A stretch of 64,000 nucleotides of DNA from Ornithodoros turicata. Its lineage: Eukaryota > Arthropoda > Arachnida > Ixodida > Argasidae. The stretch lies in contig NC_088201.1 in the NCBI RefSeq assembly GCF_037126465.1, positions 86,208,273 through 86,272,272 on the forward strand, read 5' to 3'. The number at the start of each line of letters is the position of its first letter. Within the stretch, counting starts at the first letter, position 1. The notes under the pieces were generated by a model. That model saw only the letters and a list, made by a program, of their open reading frames with translations, was not told the origin of the DNA and made no database searches. Made by a program: the position numbers and the translations under genes. Below are positions 50,801 to 61,027 of the stretch, piece after piece.

Positions 50801-53800
50801 CCATATATGGTTTGCAAGAGAAACTGGCTTACTGAAACGGCTGAGAAACGATGACTGGCTTGCTGAAGCAAACATTCCACCTGAACCGTTTCTCGGACTG
50901 GCAACCACTTGGGTTCAGTTTCGGCTCGCTTCAACGTTAGGGAAAAAATTGTTCGGTTCAGTCCCGGTTCGGCAAAAAATAACGGGTTTAGCGGTTTTCG
51001 GTTTGTGTTTAGAACGGGCTCTGATCCCTGAATGGGATACGGAGCGAACTTCGAAGTGTTCTAGTGAAATGGCCGCCACGCCACTCAGGAAAAACGAATG
51101 GTGCGGTCTCAACTTCTTTAGGGGAGCAAGTAGGTTGTCCCTAAGCACACTCCCTTTTGGAGTAAAGCTTACACCCTCCAAGAGGGGGTAACCATGACAC
51201 CATTTATGGATCATGCTGACACCATGAAACGGGTTTATGCCAGTAACTCTGCAGCTGCTTTGTAATATCTGTGTATCCGCACATAAGCAAGTCGAAGCTG
51301 AAGCTCAGTTGCTGCGCCGTAGTACGTGTTCGATGGAAATGGGAAAAGTTGTGCGTAAATGTTGGAGGAAGTGTTATGGTGGTGTAGAAGAGGTAGGGGA
51401 TATGGTACCCTTATGTCTCTAATTTGGGTAGTCGCAGAGAACTACTTGCCAGAAAAACAAAAACAAAAAGAGCTTCCTTCAGCAACCTTCATTGGGAAGA
51501 CCAGGAAAAATCTTTCCAGGAGCAGTATTCTCAGTTGGAGAAATTCTCACCCTTACGTGAGGGCATCGTCGCATATGACCTCCTTCGCTCGAACACGAGA
51601 GACTCCGGGACAAGTACCCGACGAAATTAGTGAGTCACGATATGTCCTCACGTGAGGGTGAGAACTGCTCTAACTGATAGTCTTAATGTAAACCAACGAA
51701 CATATAACAAAAATGATGCAACATCAGAATGGCTGCACTGTATTACACAAGTTCACAACTCAAAAATCACCGTACGAGAAGGAGGGTGATATCACATATC
51801 ACTTGTTGAGTAAAATTTGGACGGCTGGAGGGAGTAATTATTTGCAGTAATGGAGTTACATGCCAGATGTACGAAGAAAGCGGGAGTCAGTGAGTCAGAG
51901 GGGGAGTGAAAATAAAGCAAGAGTAGGAAGTTGCCCCCCACTAATTTTTTATTGTTTTTCTCTCAGAGTGACGGTGCGATTCCATGGCAGCACCAATGAG
52001 CGATGAGAGAAACTGAATGGGTCACACTGACGTTCCGTCCGCTTAGCTGTTTTCTTTAACCACTGTGCCATCTCTTTATCCCCATCTTTCGTCTAACGAG
52101 CATGTAACAATTGAAGACTATGTCATCGTCCACCGTTAAGCGCTTGCACGTAATTTGTGAGCTTCACGAAACAGTGTTCGAGCTTCGTCGGGGCGCGACC
52201 CACGATTCAGCCGAGTGCAGTATGTCGGAGTTCAAGGTCCTATCAGTCGTACTGAAATACTTTGTCCATGAGCGTGAAGAAAATTGCCTTTGAAACCTTT
52301 TCAATGGGAACTCAGCGATCCTGTAATTACGTACTCAAGAATTCTTTCGGTTCTGTCGACAGTGCCAGTGAAGGTGCTACAGCTCCCATAGTGAATAGAT
52401 AGTTGAGGAGGATTCATCCACGATACCTTTCGGGTTCGTAACACCTGGATTCCAAACATTCACCTGCCTAGCTTCAGCCGAGCTTTACAGCTTGGATCTT
52501 CATAGTATTCGGCCCCTCCAGAGGTGATGTTTGAGACTATGTCAGCGTTCCTCGCAAGACACGGAACGTAGCGTGAACAACTCGGTGCTGGGGAAATATA
52601 CGAGGGTCGTTCAAGGTTGACCGAGATTTTTGCTCGAGCAAAAGCAGTGAACAAATGTAATTGAGTAAAACTTTCGGAGGACAAAGTGGATGTTTACTTT
52701 TTTTACTTTCTTTTGCTGCCATTGTCGTGTCAAGGGCATGTGCAGCAGTGCACGTCCAGCAGCCGCAGCTATCGTGGCGACGAGAAGTGTGTCTGTAGCT
52801 GTGGAATAGGGATGCCTAATGGAGTGTCTTGTGAAGGGGAACGTCAAACGACCTGAAAGTTTGCAAATATTACAGACACAGTATGGGGAACAAATGATGT
52901 CAAGAGGATAATAATAATAATAATAATTGGGTGTTTACGTCGCGAGACAGCTGAGATCATGAGCGACGCCACAGCGGTCGGTCTGTGGATTGCTTTTGCC
53001 CACCTGAGGGTTCTTTAACGTGCGATGAAAGCTCATCACACGGCGCCCCGTATTTAACGTCCCTCGCGGAAGACGGCGTGTCTAAGCAACTTGTACCCTG
53101 CCACCAAGTTGCTGGCGTCCTCGGCCGGGTTCGAACCCGCGATCTCGGGATCAGAAGGCGAACACGCTACCGACTGAGCCACCGAGGCCGGTGATGTCAA
53201 GAGGAGAGAGTACGAGCTCATATGCTCAGTAACATGCCTAGATTATCTTCGCGTTTCTTTCTTTCTTTCTTTTTTTTTTTTGTTTCACTTGTTAAACTGT
53301 ACGTTTGAAACCAGCTTTCCAGTCAGAAACGTTTTAGTTGCGAGTTACCAGTGGTTGTGTTCATTTCCTTCGTTTCGTCCGTGTGTCTGTCCTCTTGCTG
53401 CTTGTTTCCTACGACACCATGTCATGTGCCATAGTCATAACATATTCAACTAATGCTCACCCTGTCAGCGGGCATAACATTTACTATGTTCACATCCTGT
53501 GGCGTTGCGTACAAATGTCCGTTGAAATCCACATACTGCTTGTTTGTTTGTTAGTAACGAAAAACAAGTGTGCATATGCTGTGTCCCAGCATCAGCCATT
53601 GATTTGATGGAAGGAAGCCACTCTATGCACTCTAAAAACAGAGCTTCATCGTAGGGCACGCTGAAGGCTAGGGCATCGCACGCTGTGCGCCAACCATTGC
53701 CACAAATGATAGGGTTATCGCTTCTGATTCGATGAGAGAGAGAGAGGCGTACGCCATTTGGGGCATTTGAGGCAATTTCGATACATGATAATTGCTAGAA

Positions 53801-56781
53801 AAAGGCGTACGCCTCCCTCTCTCCTCGAATCGAAAGCGATAGCCCTATCGTTCGCGACAACGGTTGGCGCAGAGCGTGCTGTGCAGTGAAGTTCTGTTTT
53901 TTGAGTGTGCGGTAGAGCAACGTGTCAGCACTTCACAAGTTCTTGTTGATACATGGGATATGAAGCGGAATGGAGACTTCCACTATTAAGCTGCGACCCG
54001 GTTACTCAAGCGCACTTGCATATTCTATTGTATACATAGTACTCCGGACGATACGTCGTGGTCAAAGTATGCCCAACAAACTTGAGTATTTTCAGAAATG
54101 CAGAACTGCTGCACAGAGCGGTTCTGCCGGACACAGTGCAATTTCCTAGCATCATCGTCACATCCAATGGGCTGCAGTCCATCCAGGCCTTTATCTCAAG
54201 AGCCAGCAGAACGCCAATCCTGTCCTGAACAGACCGACATGTTCTGTGACGGATAAGATGGTATATCAGTAGGCAGGCAAGCTGGGATTTAAAATTAATG
54301 GAGCCAAGCAATGGGCACGATGTATAAACGACAAGTCACGAAGGCTCAAAAGCCTTCGTACGGTGTCGTTCCTCTGCTGTGTCCATGCCTTAGGCTTTCC
54401 TAGTATGGGTGTCCTGTGACCTTGTTATTATCTTGATACATTCTTTCATCTAAGTGAGAGCTGCTGATTATGGGGTGCGGTTAAACAAGTACGTCTCCTG
54501 TCACGCTTTGTTGGGATGAGCTTTTCGACAGTTTTCTTTCTCCAGGGTACAGGGAACAGCAGCAAGCTGTGACGTCATACATCGACGGATCCCCTATTTA
54601 TGGAAGCAGTGACGAAGTTTTAAACAGTCTTCGATTGCACAAAGATGGTGAGCTACTTCAATAATATAAGTTCAATAACACAATGCATAAACATCGAGGA
54701 TTCGCACTGATGGGACGTTCTCTGGTCTCATACGAAGCCAGGCGTCCGGCCATATGCTGTACCGTAGGTACCGTAGAACTGTCACGATATACAGGCTGTT
54801 TTCTGGTGTTTTTAGCTGCACCGAATCTTTGATTTAAAAAAAGATGAGAGCAGTATACCTGCCGTTTTTGCACTTCACTTATACGGCCAGCAGGACATCC
54901 TCTCGGAAAGGTTACGTAACGGCTCGACGAATAATTACCTACAATTCGTTAATTAACTCTTCAATTACGAACTTTAGGACAAAAGTGAGATAGAAGAATG
55001 GGAGATAGCCCTCGTTGAAAGGTACTATATTTTTTTTAAGTCCTGAAACGAGCCCGTACCGGATTTAGCTATGCCAATGAGCCGGGACCGAAAGCGCGCG
55101 ACTCAGCTGCGTTTACATGAATGCGACAAAAGCGTATCGTATGAACTTATCGCAACACATCTTCTATGACAGGGCCACGTCATCCAATCCACTCGTCGAG
55201 AGAGGTGCGAGGAGGTGCAATAATCCTTATAATGCGCTTCTTTCACATTCATGTAACCGAGGCTAGTTGCGCTAGACCTTCCCGTCGAAAGCTTCTCGAT
55301 GCTCAACTTTTGGTTATTCCGTACGGCACGATAAGTGCACAGCACCGCTGTGATTCGTCACGGGCTACCGCGCGATGACCAGTCGTGTCGTTTCTTTGAA
55401 ATCTCGGCCGGCCTCGGTGGCTCAGTATGTATAGCGTGTCCGCCTGCTGATCCCAAGATCGCGGATTCAAACCCGGCCGAGGACGGTGGTAACTTGGTGG
55501 ATGGGTACAAGTTGATCAGATACGCCGTCTTCCGCGAAGGGCGTTAAATGTGGCGTGCGGTGTGTCGAGATTTCGGCGCACGTTAAAGAACCCTCAGGTA
55601 AGCAAAATCAATCCACAGACCCGACCACTGTGGCGTCGCTCATAATCACGGCTGTCCCGCGAGGTAAAGCCCCGAATCATATTATTTGAAATCCCAGCCT
55701 ACCGAAAGGTTTTCACGCGGTTTGGAGCGCGCCAACTTCAAATAATAACGACAAGGAAAGGTATGTTCAGTTCAGTATCGTGCCCGGTCGCAAAGCGGTT
55801 TATTTGGCCGGCAGATCAGCACCTACTCCAATCATCTCGATTGCTCCAAAGCATGTGACCATCTGACGTGGAACGAGCACTGTCCTTTCTGTTCATTTGC
55901 ATAGCAAAATTCGGAATTCGGAAATGAATATTCCAACGGTCACGCTCGCTTCATGATTTTTTTTAAAAAGTAGAATGGCTTTTAACGAGGACTGTCTCCC
56001 ATTCTGCAATCTCACTTTTGCCCGAAAGCTCCTAGTTAAACTCTTAATTAATGAATTTCAGGTAATTATTCATCTAGTAGTTACTCTCTTCTAGAAGATG
56101 TCCACCTGGCCGTATAACTCAACTGCAAAAACGGCATGTATGCTGCTCTCATAGCTTGTTTCATAAAAAATATGGTGTAAAAATTCCAGGGTACAGGTTA
56201 GACAGGCATTAAAAGTTACAGAGTTCCCAAGCAAAGAGCGTATCTTCGAGAAACCTCATACAGGTTTCTTAGATGTCGCAGTAGAAGCTCTGCACGGTAC
56301 GGGATCTCTTCTTTAGCGATTATAGGAAGCAACCTAATCACGCTTGGTGGTAGCATAACAGGAATATCGAGACGTAGAAATGCCGTTTCCGTATTTATCA
56401 TGGCGACCCTTCGATTTGAACATTTAAAGATGGCATCATTCTCCTTACAAAACCTTTCCCCTTCTTTCTCTCTCAGCTTTGCTTCTAGACTCTTTCCTTA
56501 TGATTTCTGTGGTCGACACAGCTTCTGTGCAGCTGGTACCTTTCTTCTTTTTCCTTTGCTTTATTACCACCTTTACTTTCACATCACAGTAAGGAAAACA
56601 TCGTGTAGCTATTAGCTCCTTGCGCCGTACCTAGCGTTTCACTTCACTCCTTCTTTAATGTTCATTTATGCAGGATTGCTAAAGTTTCAAAGCGTCAACG
56701 GCGAGAAGCTCTTGCCGAAGATAGAGCAACCAGGTGATATGTGCAGTCGCCGGCCTATGGGTGAGAAGTGCTTCAGGGCTG
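41832..56781 (+). CDS. Haem peroxidase 2 (tandem paralogue), eight 5' exons
   Basis: Second gene of the same family on the same strand. Coding exons: 41832-41842, 42393-42529, 43605-43713, 44911-45119, 47301-47480, 48308-48463, 54546-54647, 56674-56781; about 337 residues. All junctions are GT..AG and in phase. Joining the 11-nt first piece to the next gives an N-terminus MSFSQTLLLCWACALPSSS that looks like a secretion signal, followed by a propeptide-like region. Mature-domain landmarks are CNATSPYRTADGMCNNL with an N-glycosylation sequon, RRVLPPDYADG, MQFGQFLDHDI (distal Gln, haem-linked Asp, distal His, calcium Asp), CMPFVRSAPCTRC, TSYIDGS, and CSRRPMGEKCF. The next exon, expected to carry RVNE-like sequence, was not found before 64000, so the gene continues outside the window. 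The first three coding pieces are less certain than the rest because they rest on phase and splice signals more than on conservation. Confidence 0.9.
42393..42529 (+). CDS. Peroxidase 2 exon 2: signal peptide and propeptide
   Basis: Acceptor TTCCTTCCAG precedes and donor GTGAGG follows; phase in 2, out 1. It encodes QTLLLCWACALPSSSREG and later SWSLDEAGQRNLSFQ. The hydrophobic start fits a signal peptide core; the rest fits the variable propeptide of secreted peroxidases. Confidence 0.6.
42612..43334. mobile_element. hAT element, 723 bp, perfect 8-bp TSD
   Basis: Ends CAGGGATCGGAACCG and CAGGGATCGGAACAG (inverted at right). It is flanked by ACCACAAC at 42604-42611 and 43335-43342, an exact 8-bp duplication. 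The interior has many GAACCG/CGGTTC words and, at about 42830-43170, another repeat; there is no transposase frame. Related to 50184-51030. Confidence 0.9.
43605..43713 (+). CDS. Peroxidase 2 exon 3: propeptide
   Basis: A long T-rich tract and TTTGCAG precede; donor GTGAGG follows; phase in 1, out 2. It encodes ERIYGGYTREPTSASIRSAS and VASFFEENARALVSC. In phase with both neighbours. No signature motif. Confidence 0.6.
44139..44158 (+). repeat. (AGTC)5 microsatellite
   Basis: Five perfect AGTC units. Confidence 0.9.
44911..45119 (+). CDS. Peroxidase 2 exon 4: start of peroxidase domain
   Basis: Acceptor TGCTGCACAG precedes and donor GTAAGG follows; phase in 2, out 1. It encodes CNATSPYRTADGMCNNL and RRVLPPDYADG, matching the family opening YR..DG.CNN......G.....RR.LPP.Y.DG. 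The first 30 codons (SWPWGCPLLTWTRALPAL) are less conserved. Confidence 0.88.
45262..45450 (-). repeat. LINE 3' tail, antisense
   Basis: On the minus strand it reads TAATGCCTCCGGGACTTTAA followed by TGGTCTCAATAAACGAAGTG and AAATGAAATAAATA. An A-rich (AAATG)-type end after an AATAAA signal is typical of a non-LTR element terminus. No coding part was found. Confidence 0.5.
45950..47292. mobile_element. hAT element abutting exon 5, 8-bp TSD = splice acceptor
   Basis: Ends CAGTTACGGGCAAAGTAC (left) and CAGTGATGGGCAGTACTT (right, inverted). Flanks CACTTCAG (45942-45949) and CATTTCAG (47293-47300) agree at seven of eight positions. The right flank is the AG acceptor of the next peroxidase exon. 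A second hAT element (46001-46842) is inserted in it. The interior is rich in AAGTACTT words; no transposase. Confidence 0.82.
46001..46842. mobile_element. hAT element nested in another hAT element
   Basis: Perfect 16-bp inverted ends CAGGGAAGGGTAACGG. Flanks ATATTAAG (45993-46000) and GTATTAAG (46843-46850) agree at seven of eight positions. 842 bp with repeated GGAAACG/GGTAACG words, no coding frame. Confidence 0.88.
47301..47480 (+). CDS. Peroxidase 2 exon 5: distal histidine
   Basis: Acceptor GCATTTCAG precedes and donor GTAAGA follows; phase in 1, out 1. It encodes GISEPRMAKSGHPLPNPRRI, SFLLHTNTSVPSITTTHLLM and QFGQFLDHDIALAPQQANTM. GQFLDHD supplies the distal Gln, the haem-linked Asp, the distal His and the calcium-binding Asp. 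Confidence 0.95.
48308..48463 (+). CDS. Peroxidase 2 exon 6
   Basis: Acceptor GGTTCTAG precedes and donor GTGAGT follows. It encodes RQMRLDCCSPDVKNGPDCYS and CMPFVRSAPCTRCVL. Paralogous to 2556-2714 with one codon less. Confidence 0.93.
48464..50183. other. Intron, no gene recognised
   Basis: Short A and T homopolymers (48630, 49450 region) and unrelated open frames only. Confidence 0.45.
50184..51030. mobile_element. hAT element, 847 bp, 8-bp TSD
   Basis: Ends CAGGGATTGGAACCG and CAGGGATCAGAGCCC (inverted at right). Flanks AATGGGAC (50176-50183) and AATGGGAT (51031-51038) agree at seven of eight. Same family as 42612-43334, no transposase. Confidence 0.85.
51039..52895. other. Intron, nothing firmly recognised
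   Basis: A possible mariner-like end, ATACGAGGGTCGTTCAAGGT, occurs at about 52598; no matching opposite end was found. No gene recognised. Confidence 0.4.
52910..53191 (-). repeat. tRNA-derived SINE family A, full length, 14-bp TSD
   Basis: On the minus strand it begins GGCCTCGGTGGCTCAGTCGG, continues through an anticodon-like loop to the B box GGGTTCGAACCC, and ends in (AAT)n (52910-52928). The exact duplication TGATGTCAAGAGGA at 52896-52909 and 53192-53205 marks a LINE-type insertion, probably recent. Confidence 0.93.
53628..53907. repeat. 280-bp foldback MITE
   Basis: Ends CACTCTAAAAACAGAGCTTC and CACTCAAAAAACAGAACTTC (inverted). Arms extend through TGCGCCAACC, GATAGGG.TATCGCTT and GAGAGG.AGGCGTACGCC, leaving a short loop. 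Confidence 0.8.
54546..54647 (+). CDS. Peroxidase 2 exon 7: calcium-binding loop
   Basis: Acceptor TTTCTCCAG precedes and donor GTGAGC follows. It encodes GYREQQQAVTSYIDGSPIYG and SLRLHKD. Paralogous to 5288-5389, identical length. Confidence 0.94.
54792..56205. repeat. Foldback element with ~250-bp arms, interrupted by a SINE
   Basis: About 54792-55040 is repeated in inverted orientation at about 55950-56205: GATGAGAGCAGTATACCTGC, CGTTTTTGCA.TTCA.TTATACGGCCAG and CAAAAGTGAGAT..AGAATGGGAGA blocks pair with right-arm complements. The interior received the SINE at 55406-55684. Confidence 0.75.
55406..55684 (+). repeat. tRNA-derived SINE family A, sense copy
   Basis: It begins GGCCGGCCTCGGTGGCTCAG with decayed B box CGGATTCAAACCCGG, and contains the body GCACGTTAAAGAACCCTCAG and GTGGCGTCGCTCATAATCAC. 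Flanks TTTGAAATCTC (55395-55405) and TTTGAAATCCC (55685-55695) agree at ten of eleven positions. Confidence 0.88.
56674..56781 (+). CDS. Peroxidase 2 exon 8 (last in window)
   Basis: Acceptor TTTATGCAG precedes and donor GTGAGT follows. It encodes GLLKFQSVNGEKLLPKIE and CSRRPMGEKCFRA. Paralogous to 7161-7271. The next exon is beyond the window. Confidence 0.93.
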
Positions 56782-59080
56782 GTGAGTCATTTTGCATTGT
56801 TTGCCAGCCACACAATCCTAGTACCACTCCATATTGGTCCAATGGTACCAGTAGGATAGTAAAATGGAACCAATAAATTGTAATTTCCTGATTTTATTGG
56901 CATTGCCTTAGATTACTGGATGTATTGCAGATTAGACGAGACGAAGCTGCATTAAAAAAAGCAATGTAGTGCCCTGCATTTTTTTATTGGGAATTTCGCC
57001 GCTATACTACCAGTGGAAATGCCCTGCGCTATGCTACCAGTGGAAAGTTACGCTATCAGGGGAAATGCCCAAGTGAAATACAAGCAGAGCACCCAATATT
57101 TCCGTTTGAGGGTTATCTCTCACAGAGGTTGGATACACGTGGAAGATACTCAAATGCTAAACAAATGTGTCTAATAAAACGGTATTGTGAAATACTATTC
57201 GCTTAAACCTAAGACTAAGGGAATCCTGGAAGGGAGTACCGCTAGGGTTGCTACCTTTCACTAAAAAGAGACCAAAAGGTGTGTGTGGGGGGGGGGGGGA
57301 ATAGAGAGAGGAATAGGGGAGGGTGAAAGAGAAGCGTACCGGGAGAGAAAGCCCCTCATTAAGCAGCGTGCACAAACGCATACTGTTTGTTCCATTCGTA
57401 GTGGTCCAGTGCATTCGGCGTGCTCAGGACATTTTGAGAATCATCACCATGAAATGCCCTGTGTGATAAAATACCGACAAAAAACGCTGCCAGTATTGCC
57501 TTTCAGCCGGCACAGGCCGCAAAGAACACCAATATAACACAGAAATATAACACCTCTACTTAACTGTGGCGCACTTTGAAAAATACTCATCCTCACAGCT
57601 CAGCAACACCTGCAGGCTGTCCATTATGCGTTTTCTTTCGCAAAAGTTCCCTTTCTGGTCACAAAATTGTATAGCGATATGTAGATTTGTGTTAATCGTT
57701 CATTGTAGTATATTGACAGTGCTTTATTGGTGTTCATTAGGTGCTTGAGTATTTATCGGAGGAGCACCAGACATAATTATCAATAGTACAGTACACAATT
57801 TCTAATGTGCTTCATGTATAGTACGGCATACTTACAAACGAACTTGTACTGATATGTACATAAAAGCTTCATAACTTAAAGCAGCGTGGAAAGGGTTCGA
57901 CGGAAATATGTCTGCTGGAGTAGAAATTAAGATTACAAGCCCCGGTACAGATATACACACGAAACGTACGAAGACTGTAGACGAGCAACACTGGTGCGCA
58001 AGAGTGTTTGCAATTTCTTCGGTCAGAATTGCTGCTTCCTTCTGCTAGCAGCAAGCGACGTAATCGCATCCTCCCAATAGTGAGGTCGCGCTTCTTCTTT
58101 TTTACTATATCTATTTTTACGGTTGCATTTGGGGCCGTCCGTCCCTCGTCTTTCGCAACGACAGTCGACCGACCGCCTTGCTCCCGCGATGTAGCAGACG
58201 ATTCTCGGCAGCCAATAAAGTTGTTCCGATGATCTGAATGTCGTATCTTCGGATCTCTGGAAGGAACAATAAAAAAATGAATTTCAGGACGGACGAACTA
58301 GCGATAGAACCCATGAACCTTGCCTACACTCACATGACGTTACGCTAACAAGACATGCTACGATCACATGGAGTGATGCACATCCGTAAATGGAGTAAGC
58401 CAAGTCCATAAACTCAGAAGACGTGCTACACTAAGGCATGCTACGCTAACATGGAGTAAGATGGAATAACTAAACGTTCAATGCGAGTAAAACGCGATTC
58501 AACCATCGCAAAAGTGCTCTGCCACAACACAAGAAACGCCGCCGTCTTCATTAAGAACAATGAGTGAAATAGGAATACTAGACTCGCAAAAGAGAACGAT
58601 AAGTGCCCTAAGATGAAATAAGAAAAATCCAAAGGGCTGCCAGGTACACTAACACGAACACAGCAAAACGGAAAAACTGTGTACCTAAGTGGGGAGGAAG
58701 GAATAAGGGATAACATGGTCGAGGGAATGCTCTTCTTCAGATGTGTGGGACAGAATGAGGGATCGTCGGGTGATGTACGCCGCAAAGCCCGCTAGGGGCC
58801 TAACACGTATTTCAAGTTATCTTCGCTTTCACTAACTTTCACCCCAGTACTAAATTCACGCCCACGACTTCACACAACGCTGTTATCTTCTTAGACCTCA
58901 CCACCCGCGTCATACCAAGGTGTCTATAGTACCATACCAAGACTGCCTATAATACATGAAGATCTTGGCTGGGACCAGCATATAAATATGGTTACCGGAA
59001 CAGCTAATTCTAGGTTAGCGTATTGACGACGTATTCTAAAAGATGCTGACAGGAACACGAAATTGGATTTGATGTGTTAT
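56782..59080. other. Intron of peroxidase 2, no gene recognised
   Basis: It has a G13 run (57287-57299) and a short imperfect repeat of CTA.CAGTGGAAATGCCC-type units near 57005-57080. No coding family was recognised on either strand. Confidence 0.45.
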
Positions 59081-59084
59081 GTCT

Positions 59085-59495
59085 TATGTTGGATTACATT
59101 GAATTACATGTCATTATTGGATTATACGTCAGTAATTTGGTTCCCCGAAGCAAGGACTAGAATTAATCTAATTGAAAAGGTCCAGAGATGAGCCATTCGT
59201 TTCGTGGGAATAGTATCGCCTTGACTCTCGGACTGAGCTTCTGTTGCAAGCTGATCTGCCTCCGCTCGCCACGAGAAACAGCATTCAGCGGCTGAAATTA
59301 CTCTGAATAATCTAACTTCTCTTCATGGAGATAACTACTACAGCTTTTCTGAACGAGGAAACTCACGGCTTAATCATTCGAGGCACATCAAGCAGTACAT
59401 GTTTGAAACAAATTGCTTAAAACAGTCTTTCTTTCCCCTTGTTATCAGAGATTGGGATCTGTTACCTTCGAGTGCAGTTGAGAGTTAGCGACACA
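59085..59495 (+). pseudogene. Non-LTR retrotransposon (LINE) RT C-terminal fragment
   Basis: In broken frames it encodes a VIWFPEARTRINLIEKVQR-like block, then AIRFVGI, LQADLPPLATRNSIQRLKLL, NSRLNHSRHIKQYMFETN and SFFPLVIRDWDLLPSSAVE. This is the usual end of jockey/CR1-like reverse transcriptase proteins (W.P....I..IE.VQR.A.RF...FFP..I.DWN.LP). Stops and frameshifts show it is dead. Exact clade not resolved. Confidence 0.75.
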
Positions 59496-59829
59496 CTATC
59501 AACCTTTGTTACCCCTACCTGTAGTGTTTTTTTTTTTCATGTAAAAATTAATGTTATTTTGCATGCACTTTTTTCTTGCTTTGTTGTTCTGTATTGTACT
59601 GCATGAACCTGCAGTACCAACAGTTCTTCCGCTCTTCGCCCAAATTTACATTGTGAAGCATTTCTGCGTGCGTTATCAATCGTCGAAAGAACAGATGTGA
59701 CACAATATAATAGAGATGCAAGGAAGGAATCACAGAAGAAGCGAAACATGGTCACACTCAAGTAGTATTTATTTTCGTTGATTCTGTGGCTGGCGTAAAC
59801 TCCCAGCTCCCGCGTAAACTCCCAGCGGT

Positions 59830-60010
59830 GGGATAGTAAATGTCTACTGGACGTCTAAATTTAGACGACTGGCATGTTTTCTAGACGTCTCCAAAGAACA
59901 TTAATGTCTAGAGGACATCCTCTAGCATTCCTGTAGTAAAGCTAACATTACACCAACTACACGTCTAATCCTAGACCTCCAACACCTTATTCTAGCCCAA
60001 CTTCAGCCAT
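59830..60010. repeat. TAGACGTCTA-rich repeat
   Basis: A dense run of near-palindromic words (GGACGTCTAAATTTAGACGA, CTAGACGTCT, CTAGAGGACATCCTCTAG). It may be a relative of the CCCAG foldback family, or simply a foldback centre. Confidence 0.4.
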
Positions 60011-60589
60011 TTTCTTGACGAGGGCGAGGGGGCTTCTAGCCCTGTATTAGCCATAATGCCTCAATTTGACGAAAGCTATAACGCAATTTCCCTTGCCACG
60101 TCTAGGGTTACACCTTCATTGGGCGTTACTTGGAATACATATAGCAACTTTTCTGTATTTGTGCACCTGCTCTTTCAGAAATGTCTGATGTACGTGGGAA
60201 AGTAACACGCAGTAACCGACACAAGAAATATATTTTGCCAACAATTTACTCGAAGTAAAGCTTTTAGACACTGCAAAAGTGACTAGCGTATCACTGTACG
60301 TTTGCGCAGCACTTCGACTCGACAATAATGGTACAGGCACTTATCAAGGGCTAGATCATGACGAAATAGTATGAAATCAAATCAGCTTACGTGTTTGTGT
60401 CGTCCATGTTTGTATCATGTCTCGGCTAATTCTCGTTGCTTCGATAGCAATGTTCATAATACCAGAAAACATATTGTTGAACTTGTGGAAATAACATTTA
60501 AATATCAAGCTCATGCTACTTATGTTCCCTGGTGAAACACGTTCACTCCCGTAGGCTGACTCTGGAAGTACTCATAAGCAAAGATTCGT

Positions 60590-61027
60590 TTAAGGCGGAC
60601 TCACTTCTTAAGAAGTCAATGCGCAATCTTTGTTCGCAGGGTTCTCGTAAACCTCGCTAAATTTCTACACCAAACAGGTACAGGCATGTTCCCCTCGAGT
60701 TTGTCTAGGGAATGACATATTTTTGAAAGCCTGATGCGACCCACCGATTTTTGGCGAATTAAAGTTTGTCAAATTTTCAATAAATGGGAGTCTATGGGAG
60801 ATGCAACGAAATCGCTTCTCTCAGCACGCCTGCCCGCGATATTTCGGCCAAAATGATGTCATTCCCTACAGTAACGGTCGGGGAATTGATAGCAGTGAAC
60901 AAATTCGACAAGCTTACTGCAGCTTTCCAGATCCCTGCGAGTGAAAATAATGGCTTTGTCGTTAGCTATCATGTTCTGCACGCTGGCGCCGACTACATTA
61001 CTTAACTAGACCGCATGAGTCGCCTTA
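60590..61027. repeat. MITE with TAAGGCG ends
   Basis: Left end TAAGGCGGACTCA and right end, inverted, TAAGGCGACTCA. 438 bp. The short open frame inside (60784-61005) resembles nothing known. Confidence 0.55.

Noticed and set aside
52598..52850. Mariner-like end ATACGAGGGTCGTTCAAGGT
   Set aside because: Only one end is present; I found no inverted partner and no transposase, so it was not listed as an element.
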